Made by a program: the position numbers and the translations under genes
Source of the DNA: Nitrospinaceae bacterium
Lineage (GTDB): Bacteria; Nitrospinota; Nitrospinia; Nitrospinales; VA-1
Assembly: GCA_029937655.1 (NCBI GenBank)
Contig: JAPYPK010000050.1
Location: forward strand, 1 to 11,025
Reading direction: 5' to 3'
DNA length: 11,025 nucleotides
In this document: in pieces, positions 1 to 6,310 of the stretch
Layout: every line of letters begins with the position of its first letter
Position numbering within the stretch: the first letter of the stretch is position 1
Notes under the pieces: generated by a model
Database searches by the model: none
Told to the model about the DNA's origin: nothing
What the model saw: the letters and a program-made list of their open reading frames with translations, nothing else

Positions 1-659
1 CCAAGACTTTTATACTTATCTACTAAAAGATTAAGAATATAGAGCATTCCTCCCGCAGGCTTAGCAAAGCCTTCCATAAAAATGCTCTTGAACATAATTA
101 CAAACTGGTAAAAATCCATATCCCGTTCTGAAGCAGAACCGTAATACATGAGTGGGCACAACAACATATCAATGAGAACTGGATCAGAAATATAGCTTCC
201 CAAAATCTCTTTGGAAGAGGTCCATTCGCCTGCAGTGAGCGATAATTCATCAAAAGATTCGATCTTTCTGACAAGTCCTATGAACCCGTCTATTTCATCA
301 GGAAATTGCTCACGGACTTCTTGCTTCAGTAAATCAAAATCGTTGGTGAAGCGGAGACACTTGTCCGGAAAACGAATCTCTGAAATTTCCTGCTCATAAA
401 GGCGGAAATCGTCATGGCTAAACCGGAGTTGTTTAAGTAGTTTGCCGAGCGGAGTATTCCGAGCCCCTTTTGGAGCATAATTCGTCATAGCATGTAAACC
501 CACATCAATGGTTCTGTTTTTTCGAGTGTAGTAAGAGTTTAATCCGCCGACTACTGTATGCTTCTCAATAATAAGAACCTTTTTATCAAACATGGCAAGA
601 CGTATGCCTGCAGCTAGGCCAGATAATCCAGAACCAATAACTATAACGTCGTACTTCAT
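1..659 (-). CDS. FAD-dependent oxidoreductase, CrtI/phytoene-desaturase-like (C-terminus beyond window edge)
   Basis: The frame is open from an ATG at 659 down to base 1 (219 full codons, no stop), so only the N-terminal part is present. The product begins MKYDVIVIGSGLSGLAAG, a dinucleotide-binding Rossmann fold with GxGxxG at residues 9-14. An acidic strand end follows (E32 in LIIEK), then VVGGLNSYY at about 36-44. This GG-N-S-Y arrangement is typical of the phytoene desaturase / retinol saturase / COG1233 group, whose members desaturate, saturate or isomerise long conjugated or hydrophobic chains using FAD. The start is supported by GGGAAG a few bases upstream and by its fit to the family N-terminus. 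It lies 165 bases downstream of the ACP gene on the same strand, so action on an ACP-bound or lipid-derived chain is a reasonable inference. The substrate cannot be read from the sequence. Confidence 0.85.
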   Translation of the reverse strand, partial: MKYDVIVIGSGLSGLAAGIRLAMFDKKVLIIEKHTVVGGLNSYYTRKNRTIDVGLHAMTNYAPKGARNTPLGKLLKQLRFSHDDFRLYEQEISEIRFPDKCLRFTNDFDLLKQEVREQFPDEIDGFIGLVRKIESFDELSLTAGEWTSSKEILGSYISDPVLIDMLLCPLMYYGSASERDMDFYQFVIMFKSIFMEGFAKPAGGMLYILNLLVDKYKSL

Positions 660-717
660 AAACTTCCCTGAATTTAAAGAAAAATGTGCGAAGTTCTTCC
701 AAAAGTAACTAGTACTG

Positions 718-771
718 CGATAATTAACAGTAAAATCAGCACTTATACTATAACAACGTCGATAATCAACA
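718..771. repeat. Pair of 12-bp near-identical direct repeats, 42 bp apart
   Basis: CGATAATTAACA (718-729) recurs as CGATAATCAACA (760-771) with one mismatch, in the gap between the ACP gene and the FAD oxidoreductase gene. The start-to-start distance is 42 bases, about four helical turns, which would put both copies on one face of DNA. It may be a pair of protein-binding sites upstream of the oxidoreductase gene. In AT-rich DNA, chance is a real alternative. Confidence 0.35.
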
Positions 772-824
772 AATGATAAAAAAGTGAGGAAGTAATTCTG
801 ACTTTAATTGGAGGGGTAGAGTAG

Positions 825-1088
825 TTAACTTGTCAGTTGGTGGTCTTTTAAAAGAGGCTGGAGGTATTGAATACAACTGGCCATACTGACAAGTTCCTGG
901 TAGTCACTTTCAGGAACTTCAATGTTAAATCGCTTACGAAGTTCCATCACGATATCGAGAAAATCCATCGAATCAAGGTCCATCTGCTCACGAAGAGTAA
1001 CATCATCCTTGATGGAGCTTACATCTTCATCGGGAGCAATATCTTCGAGTATGTCTACTACGGCCTGCCTTACTTCTTCTTTAGTCAT
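825..1088 (-). CDS. Acyl carrier protein
   Basis: This 87-residue protein is a stand-alone carrier domain. The phosphopantetheine attachment site is the serine of LDSMDFLD (S40), the usual DSL/DSM motif at the start of helix II, which is followed by an amphipathic stretch MELRKRFNIEVPE. The many acidic residues in the N-terminal half fit the ACP family. The length is slightly above that of a typical AcpP (about 78), and DSMDFLD with a later SDYQEL segment differs from the housekeeping DSLDTVE type, suggesting a dedicated carrier. The start is well supported: AGGAG at 1095-1099 lies 6 bases before ATG. It sits 50 bases downstream of the ketosynthase gene and is very likely co-transcribed with it. 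After 4'-phosphopantetheinylation by an unseen transferase it would present acyl chains to that ketosynthase. Confidence 0.9.
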   Translation of the reverse strand: MTKEEVRQAVVDILEDIAPDEDVSSIKDDVTLREQMDLDSMDFLDIVMELRKRFNIEVPESDYQELVSMASCIQYLQPLLKDHQLTS

Positions 1089-1094
1089 AATGGT

Positions 1095-1099
1095 CTCCT
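1095..1099 (-). promoter_or_regulatory. Shine-Dalgarno site of the ACP gene
   Basis: The minus strand reads AGGAG, 6 bases before the ATG at 1088. It is the clearest ribosome binding site in the window and fixes the ACP start. Most neighbouring genes have much weaker sites. Confidence 0.75.
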
Positions 1100-1138
1100 A
1101 AGCCCAAGATAGTATTGAATTTCCTCGAAAATATCAAC

Positions 1139-2389
1139 TTAATTTTCATATCGCTTCACAATCAATACCGAGTTAATTCCAAACATGCCAAACGAGTTGT
1201 TCATTATATAATCTACACGATCTAACTGCTTTGGTTGGCCAGAAACAATATTTTTCAGGTAGCATTCGGGATCAAGCTCATCTAAGTTTAAAGTCTGGTG
1301 AACTAGGCCGTCTTCGAAAGCTGGTAAGTTACCTGATAGCTCAAGTGTTCCTGCGGCACCCATAGTATGCCCAATAAAACTTTTCGTATTATTAATCCAA
1401 ACCGCCTCTTCCTCGCCAAACACATCACGAATTGCCTTACACTCTTGAATATCACCTAACTGAGTGGCCGTTGCGTGTGCATTTAATATATTAATATCAC
1501 CCGGCTTAAGACCAGCTTTTTTAAGAGCTAGACGTATACATTCTGCTTGCCTTCCGGGTTCTGGGAGAATGAAATCAAAAGCATCTGAATTGGTCGCGTA
1601 CCCGACAATTTCACCATAAATTTTAGCCTCACGTTTTAGAGCATCTGAAAGACGTTCTAATACGTAGACACCTCCTCCTTCTGAACAAACAATACCGTTA
1701 CGATTCTTGTCAAACGGGCGACTTGCTTTAGCCGGATCTTGGTGCTCGGCGAGCGCGCCCTCACTTTTAAAACTAGCAAAGATACCAAAGGTATGAATAC
1801 TCTCAGATACTCCCCCTGCTAGAGCAAAGTCAACCTCGCCCAATCGAAGCATCTGAAGTCCTTGAATAACCCCCATATTCCCAGCCGCACACGCAGCCCC
1901 TATAGTATAGTGCGGGCCGGTGATTTTCATATTGAGGGTTACTTCACCAGCTGGATTGTTAGCTACGGTACGAGGATTATGATGGTGGGACCAATACTTG
2001 GTATCATAGTCATACTTGCTGATATTGTAAATTTCATTTTCTGTTTCAACATTGCCGTGCTCAGTAACACCAAGGTAAACACCTACCCTTGATCGGTCGA
2101 TCGAATCAAGGTCAATCCCAGAATCATTAAACGCTTCTCGACAACAGTAAATCGAAACCGATCCAACGCGGGTACCTCGGCGTAATTCCTTTTTTTTCTG
2201 ATACTTCAAGACATTGAAATCACAGATTCCGGCAAGCACCTCACCTAAATAACGAGTCTCAAATTTCTGCACGCCAGATTTCCCCGCGAGCAAGTTTTCG
2301 CGAAACTCTTTGAGATTATTTCCATTTGGAGCAGTAAGCCCGATACCCGTGATAACAATTCGCTCTTCAGGGTGCACCTGATTATTCAT
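1139..2389 (-). CDS. Beta-ketoacyl-ACP synthase, KAS II (FabF) type
   Basis: This 416-residue protein is full length for the FabF family (about 410). It has the thiolase fold with the Cys-His-His triad intact: C167 in GAACAAG, H305 in NAHATATQLGD and H341 in TKSFIGHTMGAAG, with the supporting lysine K336. It should catalyse decarboxylative Claisen condensation of an acyl chain with malonyl-ACP in the cytoplasm. The closing NNSFGMFGIN is the usual glycine-rich loop of KAS enzymes. No fabD, fabG, fabH or plsX is adjacent. The partners are instead a private ACP downstream and an FAD oxidoreductase, so I infer a specialised chain-building role rather than the housekeeping fabF. The ATG at 2389 has no strong Shine-Dalgarno, but MNNQVHPEERIVITGIG matches the family N-terminus well. 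A chain-length-factor-like partner is excluded for this copy because the active-site cysteine is kept. Confidence 0.92.
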   Translation of the reverse strand: MNNQVHPEERIVITGIGLTAPNGNNLKEFRENLLAGKSGVQKFETRYLGEVLAGICDFNVLKYQKKKELRRGTRVGSVSIYCCREAFNDSGIDLDSIDRSRVGVYLGVTEHGNVETENEIYNISKYDYDTKYWSHHHNPRTVANNPAGEVTLNMKITGPHYTIGAACAAGNMGVIQGLQMLRLGEVDFALAGGVSESIHTFGIFASFKSEGALAEHQDPAKASRPFDKNRNGIVCSEGGGVYVLERLSDALKREAKIYGEIVGYATNSDAFDFILPEPGRQAECIRLALKKAGLKPGDINILNAHATATQLGDIQECKAIRDVFGEEEAVWINNTKSFIGHTMGAAGTLELSGNLPAFEDGLVHQTLNLDELDPECYLKNIVSGQPKQLDRVDYIMNNSFGMFGINSVLIVKRYEN

Positions 2390-2687
2390 GCTTAAAAGTT
2401 GTTAAGGGATAAAAATAGTTCTGTAAAGGCAGGAAAATATAGCTTTTGAATAAGCAAACATTACCACAAAAAATAGTTAAAAACATTATTTTCCTTTATC
2501 GCCTACCCATGCTCTCATGCTTTAAAATCCAGCAACACCTAACCATTTATCTATTCTTTGGAATAGGTGAGTATTGGCTCCCTCATAATCTACTCCTTTT
2601 GTAGGCTAATATTGAATTTTTTCTTATTTCAGATTTAGTGTAAAATAAAAAGCTTTAAACTATAGATTCAAATGTCAAAAATATTCC
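2390..2687. other. Divergent intergenic region between the KAS gene and mnmG
   Basis: This is 298 bases of AT-rich DNA from which both flanking genes point outward, so it must carry promoters for each. I see no convincing full sigma-70 promoter. Partial matches are TATAGA at 2661-2666 toward mnmG and TATATT around 2440 (minus strand) toward the ketosynthase, both with poor -35 elements. It contains a small hairpin, listed separately. No coding signal, tRNA or recognisable riboswitch is seen. Confidence 0.5.
2536..2569. repeat. Small hairpin with an overlapping alternative pairing
   Basis: CTATTC (2551-2556) and GAATAG (2561-2566) form a perfect 6-bp stem with a 4-base loop. The segment CACCTA (2536-2541) is complementary to TAGGTG (2564-2569), which shares bases with the right arm of the first stem, so the two pairings are mutually exclusive. 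There is no following U-run, so it is not an intrinsic terminator. The role is unknown, and it may be only a symmetric protein site. Confidence 0.3.
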
Positions 2688-4532
2688 ATGAAATCTTACG
2701 GTGTAATAATTATAGGCGGTGGACACGCAGGGTGTGAAGCCGCTCTTGCTTCTGCTCGGATGGGAGTGTGTACCGCTCTTATCAGTCTTGACCTCGAAAA
2801 AATAGCACTTATGCCCTGTAATCCAGCAATCGGTGGAATAGGGAAAGGACACATTGTACGTGAAATTGATGCACTTGGTGGGCAGATGGCTCGGTGCATT
2901 GATAAAACAGGCATCCAGTTTCGCGTCCTAAACTCCTCAAAAGGTCCAGCAGTCCAAGGGTATCGCGCTCAGGCAGATAAACATCTCTATAAAAAAGAAA
3001 TGCGTCGAGTCCTTGAGTCCCAAGATTACCTAAGCTTGATATGCGATGAAGTAGATGAATTGTTATTTGATAACGATTCGGTCAAGGGTTTAAGAACTCG
3101 TTCCGGACTCGAGTTAAACTCTCGATCTATAGTCATCACTACAGGAACTTTTTTAAACGGGCGTATTCACCTTGGAATGAAAAATTCTCCAGCTGGGCGT
3201 GTAGGTGAAAAACCTTCGATCAAACTTTCGCAATCATTTCTCGAGCAGGGATTCGAACTCGGCCGATTAAAGACAGGCACTCCTCCACGCCTACTTGGTA
3301 AGTCTATCGACTTTTCTCAGTGTGAAATACAGCAAGGAGACGACGATCCTAAGCCATTTTCTTTTTCTACCACTAAAATAACTCAGCCTCAAGTACCCTG
3401 CTACATCACATATACAAATACACGCACGGCAGAAGTTATTAACAAAAATATGCACCTTTCACCGCTTTACAGTGGAGTTATTGAAGGAGTTGGGCCTCGC
3501 TATTGCCCTTCCATCGAAGATAAAGTTGTAAAGTTTCCTGATCGAGTTTCACACCATGTTTTTCTTGAACCCGAAGGGCTCAACACGGACTGGATCTACC
3601 CAAATGGTATCTCCACCAGTTTAGCCGAAGAAGTGCAATGGGAATTAGTGCGCACCATTCCTGGACTTGAAAATGCTGATATCGTCGCTCCAGGTTATGC
3701 GATTGAATACGATTTTGTACCGCCAACTCAACTTTTACCGACATTAGAAACTAAGAAAGTAAAGGGACTCTTCCACGCTGGGCAGATCAATGGAACCTCT
3801 GGCTACGAGGAAGCTGCAGGCCAAGGACTGGTAGCAGGTATAAATGCCGCTTTAAACTTCCTCGACCGAGCACCGTTCACTTTAAGCCGCATGGAAAGCT
3901 ATATCGGGGTAATGATCGACGATCTAGTGACCAAAGGAACCCAAGAACCCTACCGTATGTTCACATCGCGTGCCGAAAACCGCTTGCTACTTAGACAAGA
4001 TAACGCCGACACAAGGCTTATGGGAAAAGGCCATAAGTTCGGTCTAGTTTCGAATGAAGATTACAACTTTTGTCTTCTGAAAAAAGAAACAGTAGAAAAA
4101 GAAATTAAGCGGTTAAACACAACTAAAGTTGTTCCAAATCAACAAGGAAAAGAACTTGTTTCGAAGTTGGGAGTTAAAAGTTTAAAAACTCCTACCACTC
4201 TCGCTGGATTATTAAAACGCCCTGAAATAACTTACAGTCAAATCATAGAAACATTCAATGGAGCCTCGGTATCAAAACTTATCGGAGAGCAGGTAGAGAT
4301 TCAGGTTAAGTACGAAGGGTTCATTCAAAGACAAAAGCAAGTTGTAGCTAAGCAAAAGAAACTAGAAAGCTACCGAATTCCCACCGACTTTAACTATGAA
4401 GGCATACCTGGTCTGTCTTGCGAAGTTGTTCAAAAGCTTGAGAATATACGCCCCACAACACTGGGACAAGCTTCCCGAATCTCAGGTATTACTCCGGCAG
4501 CGGTTTCCATAATCATGTTAATGCTTAAATAA
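2688..4532 (+). CDS. mnmG: tRNA uridine-5-carboxymethylaminomethyl(34) synthesis enzyme MnmG
   Basis: This is the FAD-binding subunit of the MnmE-MnmG complex, which builds the cmnm5 group on the wobble uridine of certain tRNAs using methylene-tetrahydrofolate, glycine or ammonium, FAD and NADH. The 614-residue length is normal for the family (about 620-630). The N-terminus carries the FAD fold IIIGGGHAGCEAA (residues 7-19) and LMPCNPAIGGIGKGH (41-55). RLKTGTPPR is at 193-201. Both classic GidA signatures are intact: GPRYCPSIEDK (269-279) and AGQINGTSGYEEAAGQG (364-380). The C-terminal helical part, which docks with MnmE and tRNA, is present. The ATG gives the expected family N-terminus but has no clear Shine-Dalgarno. 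The frequent partner rsmG does not follow. A small DUF4911-like gene does, after 13 bases. Confidence 0.98.
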   Translation: MKSYGVIIIGGGHAGCEAALASARMGVCTALISLDLEKIALMPCNPAIGGIGKGHIVREIDALGGQMARCIDKTGIQFRVLNSSKGPAVQGYRAQADKHLYKKEMRRVLESQDYLSLICDEVDELLFDNDSVKGLRTRSGLELNSRSIVITTGTFLNGRIHLGMKNSPAGRVGEKPSIKLSQSFLEQGFELGRLKTGTPPRLLGKSIDFSQCEIQQGDDDPKPFSFSTTKITQPQVPCYITYTNTRTAEVINKNMHLSPLYSGVIEGVGPRYCPSIEDKVVKFPDRVSHHVFLEPEGLNTDWIYPNGISTSLAEEVQWELVRTIPGLENADIVAPGYAIEYDFVPPTQLLPTLETKKVKGLFHAGQINGTSGYEEAAGQGLVAGINAALNFLDRAPFTLSRMESYIGVMIDDLVTKGTQEPYRMFTSRAENRLLLRQDNADTRLMGKGHKFGLVSNEDYNFCLLKKETVEKEIKRLNTTKVVPNQQGKELVSKLGVKSLKTPTTLAGLLKRPEITYSQIIETFNGASVSKLIGEQVEIQVKYEGFIQRQKQVVAKQKKLESYRIPTDFNYEGIPGLSCEVVQKLENIRPTTLGQASRISGITPAAVSIIMLMLK

Positions 4533-4545
4533 CCCTCGCCCAACT

Positions 4546-4788
4546 ATGGCTCCCACAGACTCGACGCAATGGCTTCTAGAAGTCGACAAAAGAGACATTG
4601 CGTATATCGTTAGCATCTTTGAGGGATATGATAACCTTGCTGTTGTGCGAACAGTTGATGCAGAACAAAGTATTATAGAGTTGATCATTTCTCCTGACTA
4701 TCTGGAAGACACAGATCAATTGATTCATGCTTTATCAAAAGAAATTTATATCAAAAAAATTAAAAACCAGCCCAAAACATTTAATTGA
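4546..4788 (+). CDS. Small conserved protein, DUF4911-like
   Basis: This is an 80-residue soluble protein without a signal peptide, membrane segment or cysteines. The pattern near its N-terminus, VDKRDIAYIVSIFEGYDNLAVVRTVD (an I-x-Y-[IL]-x-x-[IL]-x-E-[GA]-Y-[DE] helix followed by a beta strand), and the spacing to a second strand ending in P-D-Y, resemble my recollection of the DUF4911 family, which has no established function. The C-terminus is short and lysine-rich (KEIYIKKIKNQPK). It starts 13 bases after mnmG on the same strand, so it is probably in the mnmG transcript. The start lacks a visible Shine-Dalgarno, so translation may depend on mnmG reading through. A link to tRNA modification or nucleotide handling would be guesswork from position alone. 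The family assignment is from memory and needs a profile search. Confidence 0.65.
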   Translation: MAPTDSTQWLLEVDKRDIAYIVSIFEGYDNLAVVRTVDAEQSIIELIISPDYLEDTDQLIHALSKEIYIKKIKNQPKTFN

Positions 4789-4822
4789 TAGTCGTAGACT
4801 TTTGGCGATGTGAAACTATTTT

Positions 4823-5341
4823 TTAAAAGTGCATCATTGAATATATAGATGCGTTCCCGAGTTTTTGACGTCCTTTTAAAAAATCAAGCTCTATAAGAAA
4901 ACTAACCTCTATCAAATTAACTTCAAAATTTTTATTTACCAGATCAATGCAAGCAGCAAGAGTCCCTCCGGTTGCAAGTACATCGTCTATAATGACAACG
5001 TTTTGACCCTTTTTAAACGCATCCTGATGAATTTCCACGCTATCTTCACCGTATTCTAAGCTGTATGTTTTCTGGAACGTTTTGTAGGGAAGTTTACCTG
5101 GTTTTCGTACCATAACTACTCCACAGCCTAGTGCGTATGCCAACGCGGAAGCAAAGATAAAACCCCGCGCCTCTACTCCTACCACCTGATCTATCCTGTT
5201 ATCTTTATACCTAGCTTTTAAAGTATCGATGATTTTTTTAAATGAAACAGGATCAGAGAGTAGCGGAGTGATATCTTTAAAAATAATGCCTTCTTTTGGA
5301 AAATCAGGGATGTCTCGAATAACAGATTTCAACGTTTCCAT
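4823..5341 (-). CDS. apt: Adenine phosphoribosyltransferase
   Basis: This cytoplasmic purine-salvage enzyme converts adenine plus PRPP to AMP and pyrophosphate. The 172-residue length is standard. It opens with IPDFPKEGIIFKDITPLL (11-28), the hallmark N-terminus of APT. EARGF (57-61) and RKPGKLP (79-85, the base-specificity and flexible-loop region) follow. The PRPP-binding motif VVIIDDVLATGGTL (115-128) carries the two acidic residues D119 and D120. AAGAGG on the minus strand (5348-5353) is 6 bases before the ATG and supports the start. It is on the same strand as the M23 peptidase gene, 93 bases downstream of it, and a candidate promoter lies in that gap. It converges with the DUF4911-like gene across only 34 bases. 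Confidence 0.96.
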   Translation of the reverse strand: METLKSVIRDIPDFPKEGIIFKDITPLLSDPVSFKKIIDTLKARYKDNRIDQVVGVEARGFIFASALAYALGCGVVMVRKPGKLPYKTFQKTYSLEYGEDSVEIHQDAFKKGQNVVIIDDVLATGGTLAACIDLVNKNFEVNLIEVSFLIELDFLKGRQKLGNASIYSMMHF

Positions 5342-5391
5342 AGTTTGCCTCTTAAGTTTGTGAAGGTTTAAATAAGGTTTTATTCATTGAC

Positions 5392-5420
5392 ATTATAAAA
5401 AGGTGTGGACCAGCCAAGTA
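5392..5420 (-). promoter_or_regulatory. Candidate promoter for apt
   Basis: On the minus strand a perfect TATAAT -10 box lies at 5397-5392. Only a weak -35 (TACTTG, 5420-5415) stands at 17 bases. The start would be near 5385, giving a leader of about 43 bases that contains the apt Shine-Dalgarno. The perfect -10 is the main evidence. Confidence 0.4.
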
Positions 5421-5434
5421 AATAGGTCAGCTGT

Positions 5435-6187
5435 TTATTTTTTTGGTAAATAGTTGAGAGGGTTCATTGGACTTGAATCATTTCTAACCTCAAAGTGTAA
5501 ATGTGGGCCCGTAGATCTCCCTGTACTTCCAACGGAAGCTATCCTTTGGCCTTGTTTAACCATTTGATTTTTATGTACATGAATATATGAATTATGAGCG
5601 TAAACTGTTGTTAAGTTACTCTTGTGCTTGATGATTAGCATGAGACCATAACCCGTAGGGCCCCATCCACTAAACATTATTTTACCTCCTGCAGCGGCAA
5701 CTATCGGTGTTCCCTTACGAGCACCAATATCTATTCCATCATGGTGCCGCCCATTTCGACTACCGAACCTGGATGTTAATTGCCCTTTAAGTGGCCAAAT
5801 TAAAAATCCTTTTATCGCTTTGATACTTTTATTTGTTATTTCTTTTTTATTTAGCTTTTTGTTTCTCTTTCTTCGTTTTTTTGTTAAAGCCTGTTTATCT
5901 ATACTGGTATCTACATTCAAAACCTGCCAAGTTCCTGGAATCCATAATCGCGTCCCTATTTGAAGCTTACTTGGATTATAAATACCATTGATTCGTTTTA
6001 ATCGATTAATCTCAACATCATATGCACTAGCAATAAAATAAAGTGTTTGTCCTTTTTGAACTGTGTGGTAAACCCCCTTCTGATTGGATCGTAAAAAATC
6101 CAAGTTTTTTAAAATTTGGCATCCAGAAAGCAGCGAAACCAAAAACAAGAAAAGAGTAGCTCTAGCTAAATGATGAGAAAAGGTCAT
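5435..6187 (-). CDS. LysM/M23 peptidoglycan endopeptidase lipoprotein
   Basis: This 250-residue envelope protein has a type II signal peptide (residues 1-22, hydrophobic TLFLFLVSLL) ending in lipobox LSGC, so C23 would be lipidated. A LysM peptidoglycan-binding domain spans about 39-84 (YHTVQKGQTLYFIASAY ... LQIGTRLWIP). A very basic linker (about 98-126, KKRRKRNKKLNKK) follows. The M23 (LytM/lysostaphin-like) domain occupies about 130-248. The zinc ligands H149 and D153 (HDGID) and H231 (HLH), and the catalytic histidines H198 and H229, are all kept. This therefore looks like an active DD-endopeptidase rather than a degenerate NlpD/EnvC-type amidase activator, although the LysM-M23 lipoprotein layout is NlpD-like. 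Its role would be cell-wall remodelling or daughter-cell separation. Residue Q24 after C23 does not signal inner-membrane retention, so outer-membrane sorting is likely. The Shine-Dalgarno is poor. Confidence 0.93.
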   Translation of the reverse strand: MTFSHHLARATLFLFLVSLLSGCQILKNLDFLRSNQKGVYHTVQKGQTLYFIASAYDVEINRLKRINGIYNPSKLQIGTRLWIPGTWQVLNVDTSIDKQALTKKRRKRNKKLNKKEITNKSIKAIKGFLIWPLKGQLTSRFGSRNGRHHDGIDIGARKGTPIVAAAGGKIMFSGWGPTGYGLMLIIKHKSNLTTVYAHNSYIHVHKNQMVKQGQRIASVGSTGRSTGPHLHFEVRNDSSPMNPLNYLPKK

Positions 6188-6223
6188 ACGTAATAGGCTT
6201 AAGCGCTAAATATTTTTAAAAAA

Positions 6224-6251
6224 ATTTTAACACCCGACTCTTAAGAGTCAA
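6224..6251 (-). promoter_or_regulatory. Candidate promoter of the M23 peptidase gene
   Basis: The minus strand reads TTGACT (6251-6246), a 16-base spacer, then TAAAAT (6229-6224). Each box is one base from the sigma-70 consensus. The start would be near 6217, giving a leader of about 30 bases. The -35 box lies inside the palindrome at 6236-6249, so a repressor bound there would block it. Confidence 0.5.
6236..6249. promoter_or_regulatory. Perfect 14-bp palindrome, candidate operator
   Basis: GACTCTTAAGAGTC is fully self-complementary and sits between the divergent M23 and FG-GAP genes, overlapping the -35 box of the former. Its right arm runs into AGTCAAGTTT (6246-6255), which recurs 22 bases on as AGTCAAGCTT (6268-6277, one mismatch) just before the plus-strand -35. 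This arrangement suits a dimeric regulator acting on both promoters. No regulator gene is in view. Confidence 0.4.
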
Positions 6252-6275
6252 GTTTCATCAGTCCTTCAGTCAAGC

Positions 6276-6304
6276 TTTACACACTTTAAAGCATAGGGTA
6301 TAAA
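6276..6304 (+). promoter_or_regulatory. Near-consensus sigma-70 promoter giving a leaderless mRNA
   Basis: TTTACA (6276-6281), an exact 17-base spacer and TATAAA (6299-6304) make a strong promoter match. Six bases follow before A6311, the usual +1 distance, and that base is the A of the ATG of the FG-GAP gene. No Shine-Dalgarno could fit on such a transcript. Confidence 0.6.
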
Positions 6305-6310
6305 CAGTTC

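Noticed and set aside
211..399. Plus-strand 62-codon frame opposite the FAD oxidoreductase
   Set aside because: It has low-complexity serine-rich translation and lies antisense to a long continuous minus-strand frame with a clear Rossmann motif.
867..1112. Plus-strand 81-codon open frame across the ACP gene
   Set aside because: It is antisense to a clear ACP with a strong Shine-Dalgarno, and its translation shows no domain or plausible start signal.
1139..2389. Reading the KAS as a chain-length factor (inactive partner of a type II polyketide synthase)
   Set aside because: The active-site cysteine C167 and both histidines are intact and there is no second KAS in the window.
4785..4820. Possible intrinsic terminator between the DUF4911-like gene and apt
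   Set aside because: A T-run follows ACTAT, but only a 5-bp stem with a loop of about 25 bases, or a 4-bp stem (AGTC/GACT), can be drawn. That is too weak to call.
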